In this document: piece after piece, positions 24,914 to 32,543 of the stretch
How positions within the stretch are numbered: position 1 is the first letter of the stretch
Layout of the letters: the number at the start of each line of letters is the position of its first letter
Source of the DNA: Bacteroidota bacterium
Lineage (GTDB): Bacteria > Bacteroidota > Bacteroidia > Cytophagales > Cyclobacteriaceae
NCBI GenBank assembly: GCA_022567155.1
Contig: JADFHN010000036.1
Coordinates: forward strand, 1 to 37,509
Direction of reading: 5' to 3'
Length of the DNA: 37,509 nt
Program-made: the position numbers and the translations under genes
Notes under the pieces: generated by a model
Databases searched by the model: none
What the model was told of the DNA's origin: nothing
What the model saw: only the letters and a program-made list of their open reading frames with translations

Positions 24914-26941
24914 TCATCGAGGATTAGGGAAATCCATCTTAGCAAGCAACTCCTGAAAACCCGGATGGCTTTTTAAATCATCAAAAATTGGGTCGATGTT
25001 GATATAAGGCATATTTGCATCGTGGTCATCGTAGGCCATGCTAAGGTATCGAACCGCCGCATCATTTTTCCCTGCCCGGGTGTAGAGCGTACCTATCCTC
25101 CAGGGCGTCACGTATTGAAATTCTGAACGTGCTATCAGCAGTTCGGCCAGCCGGGTGAGGGCCAACGGGTAGTCCCCTTCTACATAACCGGCTTTCAGTG
25201 CAAGCACCGCTTCTTCGTCATTCCGGACCTCATAAGACCGCACAAAAGTTTCATAGGCTTTGTCAAATTCTTTGTTGTTATGGTATGCAGACCTTAAGGT
25301 TGACAAAGCCGTAGGATCACCGGGGGCATTTCCGAGGGTATTGTTTAAAAGTTCAATGGCCTGATCAAATTTCCGTGCATAATTCAGGTCCATTCCATAC
25401 ATCGCCTGGAAGAGCGGGTTGACAGGATCAAGATCGAGCGCTTTTTCAATCTGAGCAATAGCCTCCCCGGGTTTGCCAACAATGTTCAGATAATGGGAAT
25501 AAAAGGCGCGAACCCCGGCATGATTCGGATTGAGTTCGATGGTTTTTTTGAAGGCTGTAGCTGCTCGCTCCCAATCCCAGTACCACCAGGTGTTAAACAA
25601 AGCGAGGCTGTAGTGTACTTCTGTTAAATTACTGTCAAGTTCAAGCGCTTTTATCAAAAGAGACTTCAGCTTAGGTATGGCTTCTGTTCCCGGCATGATC
25701 CCCTGCTGTATTCGAGCTCCCCATACCATGGCCACACCCGAATAGGCAGGGGCATAATTGGGATCGATCTCCCTGGCCAGTTCAAAATACCGCAGGGCAT
25801 GGTCCAGGTCTTCTTTAGTGAGCTTGTACCAGTAAGACATTCCTCTGAGATAGGCCTCATACGCCTGTGGAATCACCTCCTGTTTTGACACCAGTCTAAA
25901 TACCTGTTCGGTTGTCAGTTGGATGTTCAGTTCCCGGGCAATGCCACTGGCCACGTCACCATAAAGGGAGAGAATATGAGGTATGTCACGGCTGAAGTCC
26001 TGGCTCCATATCTGTCGCTCTTCGGGCACAGCTCTAATCAATTTGACCCTTATCCGGATGCTATCCCCTACCCGCAATAAGGACGTCTCTATCACCCCTT
26101 CGACATCAAGCTCGCGGGCAATTTCAGGGATTGAAAGGCTACTCTCCCGGTATTTCAAAGAGGTACGGGTGGAAAGGACGCGAAGTACACTGATTTTACC
26201 TATTTCATTATTTATTGCGTCGTGGATGCCTTCAGTATAGAAATCAACTTCAGGATTACCAGTCAGGTTTTCAACTGGAAGTACCACCAGGGATCGGATG
26301 TCTTCTTCTTTATTTACGGTTATCCACCAGAAAATTGAAAAAGACGCAAGGATGATGATCCCCAGTCCTATAATCAGCGGTCTTGATTTTTGCTTGTCAG
26401 GGGTATGCAAGAGCTCCTTTAATTTCGCCTTATCAGGCCTGGGAAGAAAGTCACCGACGAGGAAATAGGTCTTTACCAGGTAAGCCACATTCTTTAACCC
26501 TACCTCCCCTAAAAACATGGTATGGATTCCAGCCTGAGAACGTATCGCATTATGAATGGATTCGGTCACGTAAATCCCACCGGGGTCAGCAATGGATTGG
26601 ATCCGTGAAGCAATGTTAACCCCATCGCCGAACACATCTTCATTTTCAATGGTGACATCGCCGAGGTGAATGCCTATACGTATTTTCCCTCCGAGACCTC
26701 TCGCGTTCTTTTGTATTTCAAGTGCACATTGTACCGCATCGACGGCACTGCTGAACTGAGCCAGAACACCGTCTCCCATCTCTTTCAACCATTTTCCACG
26801 GTATTTTCCAATGGCTTCCTTGTGTATGGCTCTACTTGTCCGCAGCAGTTCCAGGGCACTTTCCTCGTCGCTACCCATTAACGCGGTATATCCGACAATG
26901 TCGGTAAACATAATGGCTGCCAGCTGGCGTTTTAGAGACAT
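24914..26941 (-). CDS. Adenylate cyclase fused to TolB-like and TPR domains
   Basis: A 675-residue protein. Residues about 1-165 are a class III nucleotidyl cyclase with both metal Asp residues (Asp14 in MFTDIVGYT, Asp57 in LKEMGDGV), the adenine-selecting Lys53 and Asp106 (FGDGVN), and transition-state Asn109 and Arg113. All catalytic residues are present. A membrane helix follows (about 188-209, LIIGLGIIILASFSIFWWI), then a TolB-N/FlgO-like domain (SLVVLPVENLTGNPEVDFYTEGI, about 217-340) and TPR repeats to the end. It would make cAMP in the cytoplasm with a periplasmic sensing part. The start at 26941 (MSLKRQLAAIMFTDI) is preferred over 26995, which adds an unconserved 18 residues. Confidence 0.92.
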   Translation of the reverse strand: MSLKRQLAAIMFTDIVGYTALMGSDEESALELLRTSRAIHKEAIGKYRGKWLKEMGDGVLAQFSSAVDAVQCALEIQKNARGLGGKIRIGIHLGDVTIENEDVFGDGVNIASRIQSIADPGGIYVTESIHNAIRSQAGIHTMFLGEVGLKNVAYLVKTYFLVGDFLPRPDKAKLKELLHTPDKQKSRPLIIGLGIIILASFSIFWWITVNKEEDIRSLVVLPVENLTGNPEVDFYTEGIHDAINNEIGKISVLRVLSTRTSLKYRESSLSIPEIARELDVEGVIETSLLRVGDSIRIRVKLIRAVPEERQIWSQDFSRDIPHILSLYGDVASGIARELNIQLTTEQVFRLVSKQEVIPQAYEAYLRGMSYWYKLTKEDLDHALRYFELAREIDPNYAPAYSGVAMVWGARIQQGIMPGTEAIPKLKSLLIKALELDSNLTEVHYSLALFNTWWYWDWERAATAFKKTIELNPNHAGVRAFYSHYLNIVGKPGEAIAQIEKALDLDPVNPLFQAMYGMDLNYARKFDQAIELLNNTLGNAPGDPTALSTLRSAYHNNKEFDKAYETFVRSYEVRNDEEAVLALKAGYVEGDYPLALTRLAELLIARSEFQYVTPWRIGTLYTRAGKNDAAVRYLSMAYDDHDANMPYINIDPIFDDLKSHPGFQELLAKMDFPNPR

Positions 26942-27166
26942 CTTACTTCTGTATGCGTTTACAATATATAAAAAACAGAAGCCGGGTGAAAGCAATTTCC
27001 TTTCTGAAGTAGGATTTAAGGACTTCAGGGCAAATCAATTCATTAACCTATAATCACAAATGGATCTATTCATCAACGCTTATACCCATCCAGGCATACC
27101 TCGCTCCGAATTGAGCTTACTTCAAATATTCTACATTTCAATACACTGATTGTTCGCTTGAATTCA

Positions 27167-27229
27167 ACCCGTTTTTCACTAAAATAATAGATAATTACCC
27201 GTTTTTCATAGTTTTTACCTGTTTTTTAC
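27167..27229. repeat. Three phased direct repeats upstream of the cyclase gene
   Basis: ACCCGTTTTTCAC at 27167, ACCCGTTTTTCAT at 27197 and ACCTGTTTTTTAC at 27217. Starts are 30 and 20 bp apart, whole multiples of about one helical turn, as expected for a regulator bound on one face of DNA. They lie 226-288 bp upstream of the cyclase start at 26941. No regulator gene is adjacent. Confidence 0.5.
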
Positions 27230-27303
27230 TATTGGATTGCTACACATTTTTTACTTTTGATAATAAACTACCCCGAGGCAGAGCCATCGATGTATTAAAT
27301 GGA

Positions 27304-27318
27304 GTTTGCTTCGCAAAC
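27304..27318. repeat. Perfect stem-loop GTTTGC-TTC-GCAAAC
   Basis: Six-base-pair stem with a TTC loop. Its GCTTCGC core recurs in the hairpin at 27548-27562. Confidence 0.7.
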
Positions 27319-27328
27319 ATTGTTGTTT

Positions 27329-27345
27329 CCGACCCAGAGGGTCGG
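27329..27345. repeat. Perfect stem-loop CCGACCC-AGA-GGGTCGG
   Basis: Seven-base-pair GC-rich stem with a three-base loop, 10 bp after the previous hairpin. No T-run follows, so it is not a simple terminator. Confidence 0.7.
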
Positions 27346-27380
27346 GGAATTAAACCACATATTGATTAAAATTTACGGCG

Positions 27381-27416
27381 GGCAGGGATCTTGAATTCTG
27401 CAAGGTCTTCCCTGCC
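27381..27416. repeat. Nested stem-loop (GGCAGGGA/TCCCTGCC)
   Basis: Outer stem of 8 bp (27381-27388 with 27409-27416) and an inner stem CTTG/CAAG (27390-27393 with 27401-27404). Confidence 0.7.
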
Positions 27417-27425
27417 TTTGCCGTA

Positions 27426-27440
27426 CGAAGCTGGGCTTCG
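27426..27440. repeat. Perfect stem-loop CGAAGC-TGG-GCTTCG
   Basis: Six-base-pair stem, three-base loop, 9 bp after the nested hairpin. Confidence 0.7.
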
Positions 27441-27547
27441 GCAGGCAGGCGAGATACCACATCTCTTTGAAGTAAGTTAATCTCATCTGGACTTGAGCAA
27501 ACATCATCAGAAAAAAATCCAATTGGCACGACTGCGCAGAATCCAGG

Positions 27548-27562
27548 TTGAGCTTCGCTCAA
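27548..27562. repeat. Perfect stem-loop TTGAGC-TTC-GCTCAA
   Basis: Six-base-pair stem with TTC loop; the same GCTTCGC core as at 27304-27318 with different outer stem bases, kept complementary. Confidence 0.7.
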
Positions 27563-27711
27563 GTTGGGGTTGCAGCGGACTAATCCAAATACTATTGTTT
27601 TTTAAACAAGATAAGGGAAAAGTAACCAAAAACACGTTAAATATTTGGCGAAGTTTAAAATACGTATAATACTCGTATACAGCTACTTAAACGATAGTTG
27701 TCCTTGGTAGT

Positions 27712-27795
27712 CCCGATAGCGATCGGGGCGAAGAATCTGTTAATAATGATTGAGTATTAATTTACAGATTCTTCCCTTCGGTCAGAATGACGGTG
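27712..27795. repeat. Dispersed-repeat-like inverted element
   Basis: A hairpin CCCGAT-AGCG-ATCGGG (27712-27727) is followed by an inverted repeat GAAGAATCTGT (27730-27740) / ACAGATTCTTC (27764-27774), then CCCTTCGGTCAGAATGACGG. The last part reads, on the other strand, as 'GTCATTCTGACCGAAGGG', a short sequence I recognise as resembling a common intergenic repeat in Bacteroidota genomes. Probably a small mobile or REP-like repeat. Confidence 0.55.
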
Positions 27796-27940
27796 AATAA
27801 ATACAGATTATTCCTGCCGGCCGTTGTTATAGCCTTTCTAAGGCGGACAGGTTTTCTTCATTTTTATCAAGAAAAAAGGAGTAGTGTTCGCTCTGCAACT
27901 AGTAAAATGACCTCATACCCGGTAAAATGAATAAAAAAAG

Positions 27941-27990
27941 GTATTTATATGGATATTTATGGATATATATGGATATTTATAGATATTTTT
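27941..27990. repeat. Second array of the 10-bp unit (GGATATWTAT)
   Basis: Units gtatttatat, ggatatttat, ggatatatat, ggatatttat, agatattttt. Same unit and period as the array at 4961-5020, which is 23 kb away. Confidence 0.8.
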
Positions 27991-28054
27991 AATAAAACAT
28001 TTCAAAGGAAGCATTGCGAACGCATGCACGCCGTAATGAAATGAAGGCTGCGCT

Positions 28055-28077
28055 AGGTGTAGTTTGCAACTACACCT
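28055..28077. repeat. REP-like palindrome AGGTGTAGTT-TGC-AACTACACCT
   Basis: Perfect 10-bp stem with a TGC loop. A related imperfect palindrome in opposite orientation lies at 28284-28302 (GCGTAG, CTGCAAA, CTATGC with one G-T pair). The pair bounds a segment of about 200 bp, as in REP doublets. Confidence 0.65.
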
Positions 28078-28283
28078 TAATATTTATGTTTAATGTGTAT
28101 TTATTTATATTTGATATATAGGATCAGCTTATCAAATCCAGGATTTATAGTCACAAGTCAGGCTTGCGCTGATGCCAACGTCTGGACTCCATAGTGTTAG
28201 CGAATCCGTAAAGATTACCTTTATTCGAGCACCAGGAATTATACCTAACTGAGTTCATTAATTAACATTGATTGGATATGACG

Positions 28284-28302
28284 GCGTAGCTGCAAACTAT
28301 GC
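28284..28302. repeat. REP-like imperfect palindrome, opposite orientation
   Basis: GCGTAG-CTGCAAA-CTATGC; six pairs including one G-T. The TGCAAACTA core is the reverse complement of TAGTTTGCA in the copy at 28055-28077. Confidence 0.5.
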
Positions 28303-28323
28303 ATAGTTGGGGGAAAGGTGACG

Positions 28324-28364
28324 AAAAAAAGGGATGAATGAAAATGCTCAAACATCCCTTTTAA
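28324..28364 (-). terminator. Rho-independent terminator of the DUF1080 unit
   Basis: On the minus strand: AAAAGGGATG, a 16-base loop, CATCCCTTTT and a continuing T-run. It starts about 20 bp after the DUF1080 stop. Ten-base-pair stem (28327-28336 with 28353-28362). Confidence 0.8.
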
Positions 28365-28381
28365 TTATGTTCAACCTAAGC

Positions 28382-29158
28382 TTACATCTCTTTTAGCTTA
28401 ATATTACGGAACCACACATCGTCTCCATGATCCTGCAAACCAAAGTAGCCCTTGCTGGCGACTTTGGCCCAATCAGCATTGAGGCCGGGAAATTTGCTTC
28501 CTGCAACCAGCTCTTCCCATTCGGGTGTCCAAAGATGATATTCCACAACTGTCTCTCCATTTTGTTTATGAATGACGGTGCCCTTATACACAACGATTTC
28601 CACCTGGTTCCACTCGCCCACAGGCCTGGCATTCTGAGGCTTGGCGGGAATCAGATCATATAGCGATCCGGCCTGCCTATTGCCATCCGTGCCCATAGAA
28701 GCATCCGGGTGTTTTTCATTGTCAAGAACCTGCATTTCAGGCGCTGTTTTCCAGATGAAATCATACTCAGGCGTTTCCTGGCCCAGGTAGAAAATACCCG
28801 AGTTGCCGCCTTCTGAAATCTTCCACTCCAGTTTCAGCGTGAAATTCTGAAATTCCTTATCATAGATAATATCACCTCCTTCTGTTGACCCGGCTTCGCC
28901 TCTTCCGGAACCTATCATATGCAGGGTTCCATCTACAATCTCCCATCCGGTCGGGAAATGATCTTTGCCATATCCTCTCCAGCCTTCGCTCGTATTGCCA
29001 TCAAACAAAAGGATCCAACCTTCTTCTTTTTCAGCGTTGGTAAGCGAATTGATGGGAGCCAGTTTCTGACTGCAGGAGAACAAAAACAGTGGTACGATCA
29101 GAAAAATGAGAACAACGTAACTTTTCAGATTTAATTGATTAAATACATTCATTTTCAT
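28382..29158 (-). CDS. DUF1080 / 3-keto-disaccharide hydrolase-like lipoprotein
   Basis: A 258-residue lipoprotein: signal helix up to FLFSC with acylated Cys29. The mature domain is a concanavalin-like fold with family signatures EEGWILLFDGNTSEGWRGYG, FTLKLEWKISEGGNSGIFYLG, EMQVLDNEKHPD, AGSLYDLIPA, GEWNQVEIVV and GYFGLQDHGDDVWFRNIKLKE. PF06439 members cleave 3-keto-disaccharides or related 3-keto-glycosides. It is the last gene of a two-gene unit with the Gfo/Idh/MocA oxidoreductase (41-bp gap), and a strong terminator follows. Confidence 0.93.
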   Translation of the reverse strand: MKMNVFNQLNLKSYVVLIFLIVPLFLFSCSQKLAPINSLTNAEKEEGWILLFDGNTSEGWRGYGKDHFPTGWEIVDGTLHMIGSGRGEAGSTEGGDIIYDKEFQNFTLKLEWKISEGGNSGIFYLGQETPEYDFIWKTAPEMQVLDNEKHPDASMGTDGNRQAGSLYDLIPAKPQNARPVGEWNQVEIVVYKGTVIHKQNGETVVEYHLWTPEWEELVAGSKFPGLNADWAKVASKGYFGLQDHGDDVWFRNIKLKEM

Positions 29159-29198
29159 TGATTTTAATTAATCGTTTAAAATAATGCAACCATTATTA

Positions 29199-30707
29199 TT
29201 AAGCAGGCATATCAGGCAATGACCAGCCTTCCCTGTAGGTATGCTTAATAAGTTCCTGAGAATATTCAATGGCTGATACCGGTTCAGTCCAGTCTTTCTT
29301 AAATGTCGGATGTCCGTCATGAATGGCAAAACCGTCTTTGATCACCGTTCTGATTTTTTCATTATCGGAGATGTTGGTGAACTTCATGTTTTCGCCATCC
29401 CACTCCAGCTCTTTATTCAGACTCTGAAGCCTTACAGCCAATACGCCCATCACTACCATTTCGTTAAAGGGTCCTGCTTCGGAAAAGTCAGAGATTGTAG
29501 GCACCCTGTTTTCCGGGCTTTCCTTACAGGCGCGTACCCAATCCATTTCATGCGCACCACCGCCCCACTCTAATCCGATTTCTTTTTCTACTCTTCTCAA
29601 TGACTGTGATACTGTGGGCTTCTTGCCGGAAAGCAACCAGGGATCCAGGCCGTAACAACCTACATGCAGTGTGTCTTTTGTGCCATAGAATATCGAACCT
29701 CCCCCGGATTTATTCATATTTTTACCTGCAGGCCAGTTATCGGGCATGGTAGGCTTTATACCACCATCATACCAGATCACTTCCACTTCCGGCATATTTA
29801 CATTACCTACTTTTTTCCGTGCGGGGAAAGTAAGTTTCACAGATTGTGCAGCAGGGGCGCTTTCGGTAAGCAATAAGGTAGAACTTCCCTGGGCCTTTAT
29901 CGGATAGCCGAGTTTAAGGCCTTCAAACACGGGATGCAGGATATGACAAGCCATATCACCCAAGGCGCCGGTGCCATAGTCCCACCAGCCACGCCAGTTC
30001 CACGGGTGATAAACATTGTTGAACGGTTTCATTTTGGCCGGTCCGGTAAACAAATCCCAGTTCAGGGTTTCGGGTACCCAGTCTCCCCTTTCAGGTGCAT
30101 TTAACCCCTGTGGCCAGATCGGCCTGTCCGTAAACGATTCAACCCGGGTTACTTCACCGATTGCGCCGCTCCAGATCAATTCGGCTGTTTCAGCAACTCC
30201 GTTACCTGAAGCTCCCTGATTACCCATCTGCGTTGCTACTTTGTATTTCGCGGCTAATTTGGTCATTAACCGTGATTCATAAACTGAATGTGTAAGAGGT
30301 TTCTGAAGATACACGTGTTTACCCATGGTCATGGCATGCGCCGCCGTAATGGCATGGGTATGATCGGCTGTGGCTATTACAACCGCATCGAAATCATTGC
30401 CCATTTTGTCATACATTTCTCTCCAGTCCCAGAATTTTGTTGCTTTTGGGAAATGTTCAGATACACGTTGGGAATACTTCCAGTCCACGTCACAAAGAGC
30501 TACAATATTTTGTGATTCCAGATTTTTAAGATTAGAAAATCCCATTCCTCCAACACCAATACCTGCTATGTTCAGTGTGTCACTTGGGGCTAAAAACCCA
30601 GGACCCCCAAGTACATGACGCGGTACAATGGTTATACCTGCTACAGCCAGACCCGCTTCTTTAATAAACCGCCTTCTTGAAGCGCCTTTAATGTTCTTTT
30701 TTTTCAT
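29199..30707 (-). CDS. Tat-exported Gfo/Idh/MocA-family oxidoreductase
   Basis: A 502-residue NAD(P)-dependent sugar oxidoreductase. The N-terminus has a twin-arginine signal (SRRRFIKEAGLAVAGITIVP). The Rossmann motif is IAGIGVGGMG (residues about 48-56), followed by ALCDVD, VVIATADHTHA and the catalytic-Lys motif QKPLTHS (in place of EKP). The C-terminal domain has WNWRGWWDYGTGALGDMACHILHP, seen in exported Bacteroidota/Planctomycetes members. An exported NAD enzyme probably carries tightly bound cofactor, as in related periplasmic proteins. It precedes the DUF1080 gene in the same transcription unit. Likely acts on glycosides; the exact substrate is unknown. Confidence 0.93.
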   Translation of the reverse strand: MKKKNIKGASRRRFIKEAGLAVAGITIVPRHVLGGPGFLAPSDTLNIAGIGVGGMGFSNLKNLESQNIVALCDVDWKYSQRVSEHFPKATKFWDWREMYDKMGNDFDAVVIATADHTHAITAAHAMTMGKHVYLQKPLTHSVYESRLMTKLAAKYKVATQMGNQGASGNGVAETAELIWSGAIGEVTRVESFTDRPIWPQGLNAPERGDWVPETLNWDLFTGPAKMKPFNNVYHPWNWRGWWDYGTGALGDMACHILHPVFEGLKLGYPIKAQGSSTLLLTESAPAAQSVKLTFPARKKVGNVNMPEVEVIWYDGGIKPTMPDNWPAGKNMNKSGGGSIFYGTKDTLHVGCYGLDPWLLSGKKPTVSQSLRRVEKEIGLEWGGGAHEMDWVRACKESPENRVPTISDFSEAGPFNEMVVMGVLAVRLQSLNKELEWDGENMKFTNISDNEKIRTVIKDGFAIHDGHPTFKKDWTEPVSAIEYSQELIKHTYREGWSLPDMPA

Positions 30708-31232
30708 AAGTATAATGTTTATTTTAAATGATTTTAGGATTATATAAATAGTTTAGTATTGCTGTGAGAAGACAGAATCCGTTTCTGACATTCTGTACTC
30801 ATACCAATATAGATCTATTTTAAGATTCAAACTATTGCATTGTCCTTCAGACCACAATTTAGTTGATTTTTTAAAGAAAGGATAATTACACGAGCCTATT
30901 TTTTATTAACGGTATGAAACCGGTTCAGATGAATTGCAGGATTTTACGTACAACCGGTTAGTAATACTATGTATTGCAAACGATTGAAACGGTTTTATAA
31001 CCGTTTATTTGCTTGAGAATATCCTGTATCGGAAATGTTCTGCTCTCCGGTTCAGGTATCCGGTATTTCTTTTAAACAAAAATGAGTCGTATAAAAAGTG
31101 CAAAAACAACGCCTGCCAACGTGCTGATCCTTGTGTTAATACTTCGATAACGTTACTGATTTCGCATAATAAAAACCCTTTTCGTATTATCTTTGCAGTT
31201 CATTTTAAAAACTGAAAAAAGCAAATTGAAAT
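30708..31232. promoter_or_regulatory. Divergent regulatory region with operator-like palindromes
   Basis: About 525 bp between the Gfo/Idh/MocA gene (-) and the thioredoxin gene (+). It holds AACCGGTT at 30918-30925 and again at 30952-30959, a LacI-type half-symmetric site TTGCAAACGATTGAAA at 30974-30989 (12 of 16 positions symmetric around CG), and a perfect inverted repeat AAACGGTT-TTAT-AACCGTTT at 30987-31006. The cluster of CGG/CCG-centred palindromes is the most operator-like stretch of the window. No regulator gene is adjacent. Confidence 0.55.
31188..31195 (+). promoter_or_regulatory. Candidate -7 element of the thioredoxin gene
   Basis: TATCTTTG, followed by CA, 37 bases before the ATG at 31233. 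It matches TAnnTTTG in its commonest form. Confidence 0.6.
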
Positions 31233-32015
31233 ATGGACTTTCAAAATGAAGTATTGACAAAAAGCAAAGAGGTACCTGTAATTGTGGACTTCTGGGCGCC
31301 ATGGTGCGGTCCCTGCCAGTTTCTCGGACCGGTTATCGAGGAGCTTGCACGCGAAGCAAACGGTAAGTGGGAACTGGTAAAAGTAAATACGGATGAAAAT
31401 CAGGCCATTTCCACAGAATATGGTATTCGTGGCATTCCGGCGGTTAAAATGTTTTACGACGGCAACGTGGTAGCTGAGTTTACCGGGGCATTACCCAGGC
31501 ACCAGATCGAGCGCTGGCTTGAAGAGCATATACCCGATGAAAGAAAAACAGCATTGAGTGAAATTCTGAAATTGTATCAGACGGATGCAGTAAAAGGATT
31601 GACAAAACTTAAATCATTTGTGGAAGATAATCCTGATTTTCAGGAAGCAAGGGTTGGACTGGCCAGGCGATTGGTTTTTACGGACGCCACCGAAGCGGCG
31701 CTACTGGTAGAAGACATCAAGCCGGGCAACCGGTATTATGAAACCGCACAACATATACACGTTCTCGGCAAACTGGCACAATGCGATCAGAATGATAACC
31801 CCACACTGGCTGAAAAGCTGACGATAGCAAAGGAAGGACTTAAAGAAAATGATTTGGATAAAACCCTGCAGGCGCTGATCGAAGGAGTGATGGTTGATAA
31901 AAAATATTGCGATGAACTACCCAGGAAATCAGCTATCGCCATATTTAATCTACTCGGGCCGGATCATGAGCTTACTAAAAAATACCGGAAAAAGTTCGAT
32001 ATGGCGCTTTATTAA
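31233..32015 (+). CDS. CnoX/YbbN-like thioredoxin with C-terminal TPR-like domain
   Basis: A 260-residue cytoplasmic protein. Residues 1-105 form a thioredoxin fold with the canonical active site WCGPC (Cys25, Cys28) and the cis-Pro in IRGIPAVKMF. The second half is helical (SEILKLYQTDAVKGLTKLKSF, EARVGLARRLVF, AEKLTIAKEGLKENDLDKTLQALIEGVM), like the TPR domain of E. coli CnoX, a chaperone-redox protein. Unlike E. coli CnoX it keeps both active-site cysteines, so it should be a working disulfide reductase. It has its own promoter. No neighbour shows a functional link. Confidence 0.9.
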   Translation: MDFQNEVLTKSKEVPVIVDFWAPWCGPCQFLGPVIEELAREANGKWELVKVNTDENQAISTEYGIRGIPAVKMFYDGNVVAEFTGALPRHQIERWLEEHIPDERKTALSEILKLYQTDAVKGLTKLKSFVEDNPDFQEARVGLARRLVFTDATEAALLVEDIKPGNRYYETAQHIHVLGKLAQCDQNDNPTLAEKLTIAKEGLKENDLDKTLQALIEGVMVDKKYCDELPRKSAIAIFNLLGPDHELTKKYRKKFDMALY

Positions 32016-32543
32016 CTCCAATTTTTTCTGTCAGAACGCAGACAATATCATATTTTGAGGCGCTGATTCTGGATATATTTTTTATTCATGCAGAGACCGC
32101 AAAATTTATATGCAAAGACTGCATGGGATTTAATGTGAAACAGCATGTTCTAATGCAGTCGTTACGTGTTAGCGTTTTTTCCTGACTGCGACTGGCAGGA
32201 TTGCCTGCTGCGCAATATCACTACACAAATCATTAGTTACAAGAACTCATACTAAGGTTTAACCAACGCCTCACTCAGATCGGAATAATTTATTTGAAAA
32301 ACGCCTTTTCTTTTAATACATCATACTACTTCTGCGGCCAATTTTATAAGAAATGAAGCCAGATATCTGCGAAATACTAAAATCGAAATACATATTAATT
32401 AATTGACAAATTGGGATCGATCCCGATTATCATTGATCTTCGTTTAGGAGCAGTTAAAATTGAGTGATTCAAACAAATAAGAATCAAGAAACCTTCTGCG
32501 ATATTTTGCCAACCGGGCATTGCTGCAAACCGATAGCAACCGG
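32016..32543. other. Intergenic region between thioredoxin and idi genes
   Basis: About 530 bp between convergent genes. It contains a perfect 12-bp palindrome GGGATCGATCCC (32413-32424) and no recognisable gene. A minus-strand open frame over 32395-32592 overlaps the idi 3' end and is not supported. Confidence 0.5.

Larger units (their letters stand above)
26942..28381. other. Gene-poor island with many palindromes and short repeats
   Basis: About 1.4 kb without a convincing gene. It holds a set of near-identical direct repeats (27167-27229), several perfect stem-loops (27304-27562), a larger inverted repeat with a copy-like tail (27712-27795), a 10-bp tandem repeat (27941-27990), two opposed REP-like palindromes (28055-28077 and 28284-28302) and the terminator of the DUF1080 gene (28327-28362). 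The density of structured elements suggests a genomic site where small dispersed repeats accumulate. Confidence 0.7.

Noticed and set aside
32413-32424. Perfect 12-bp palindrome GGGATCGATCCC as an operator
   Set aside because: It lies between convergent gene ends, is isolated and does not extend; no regulatory role can be supported.
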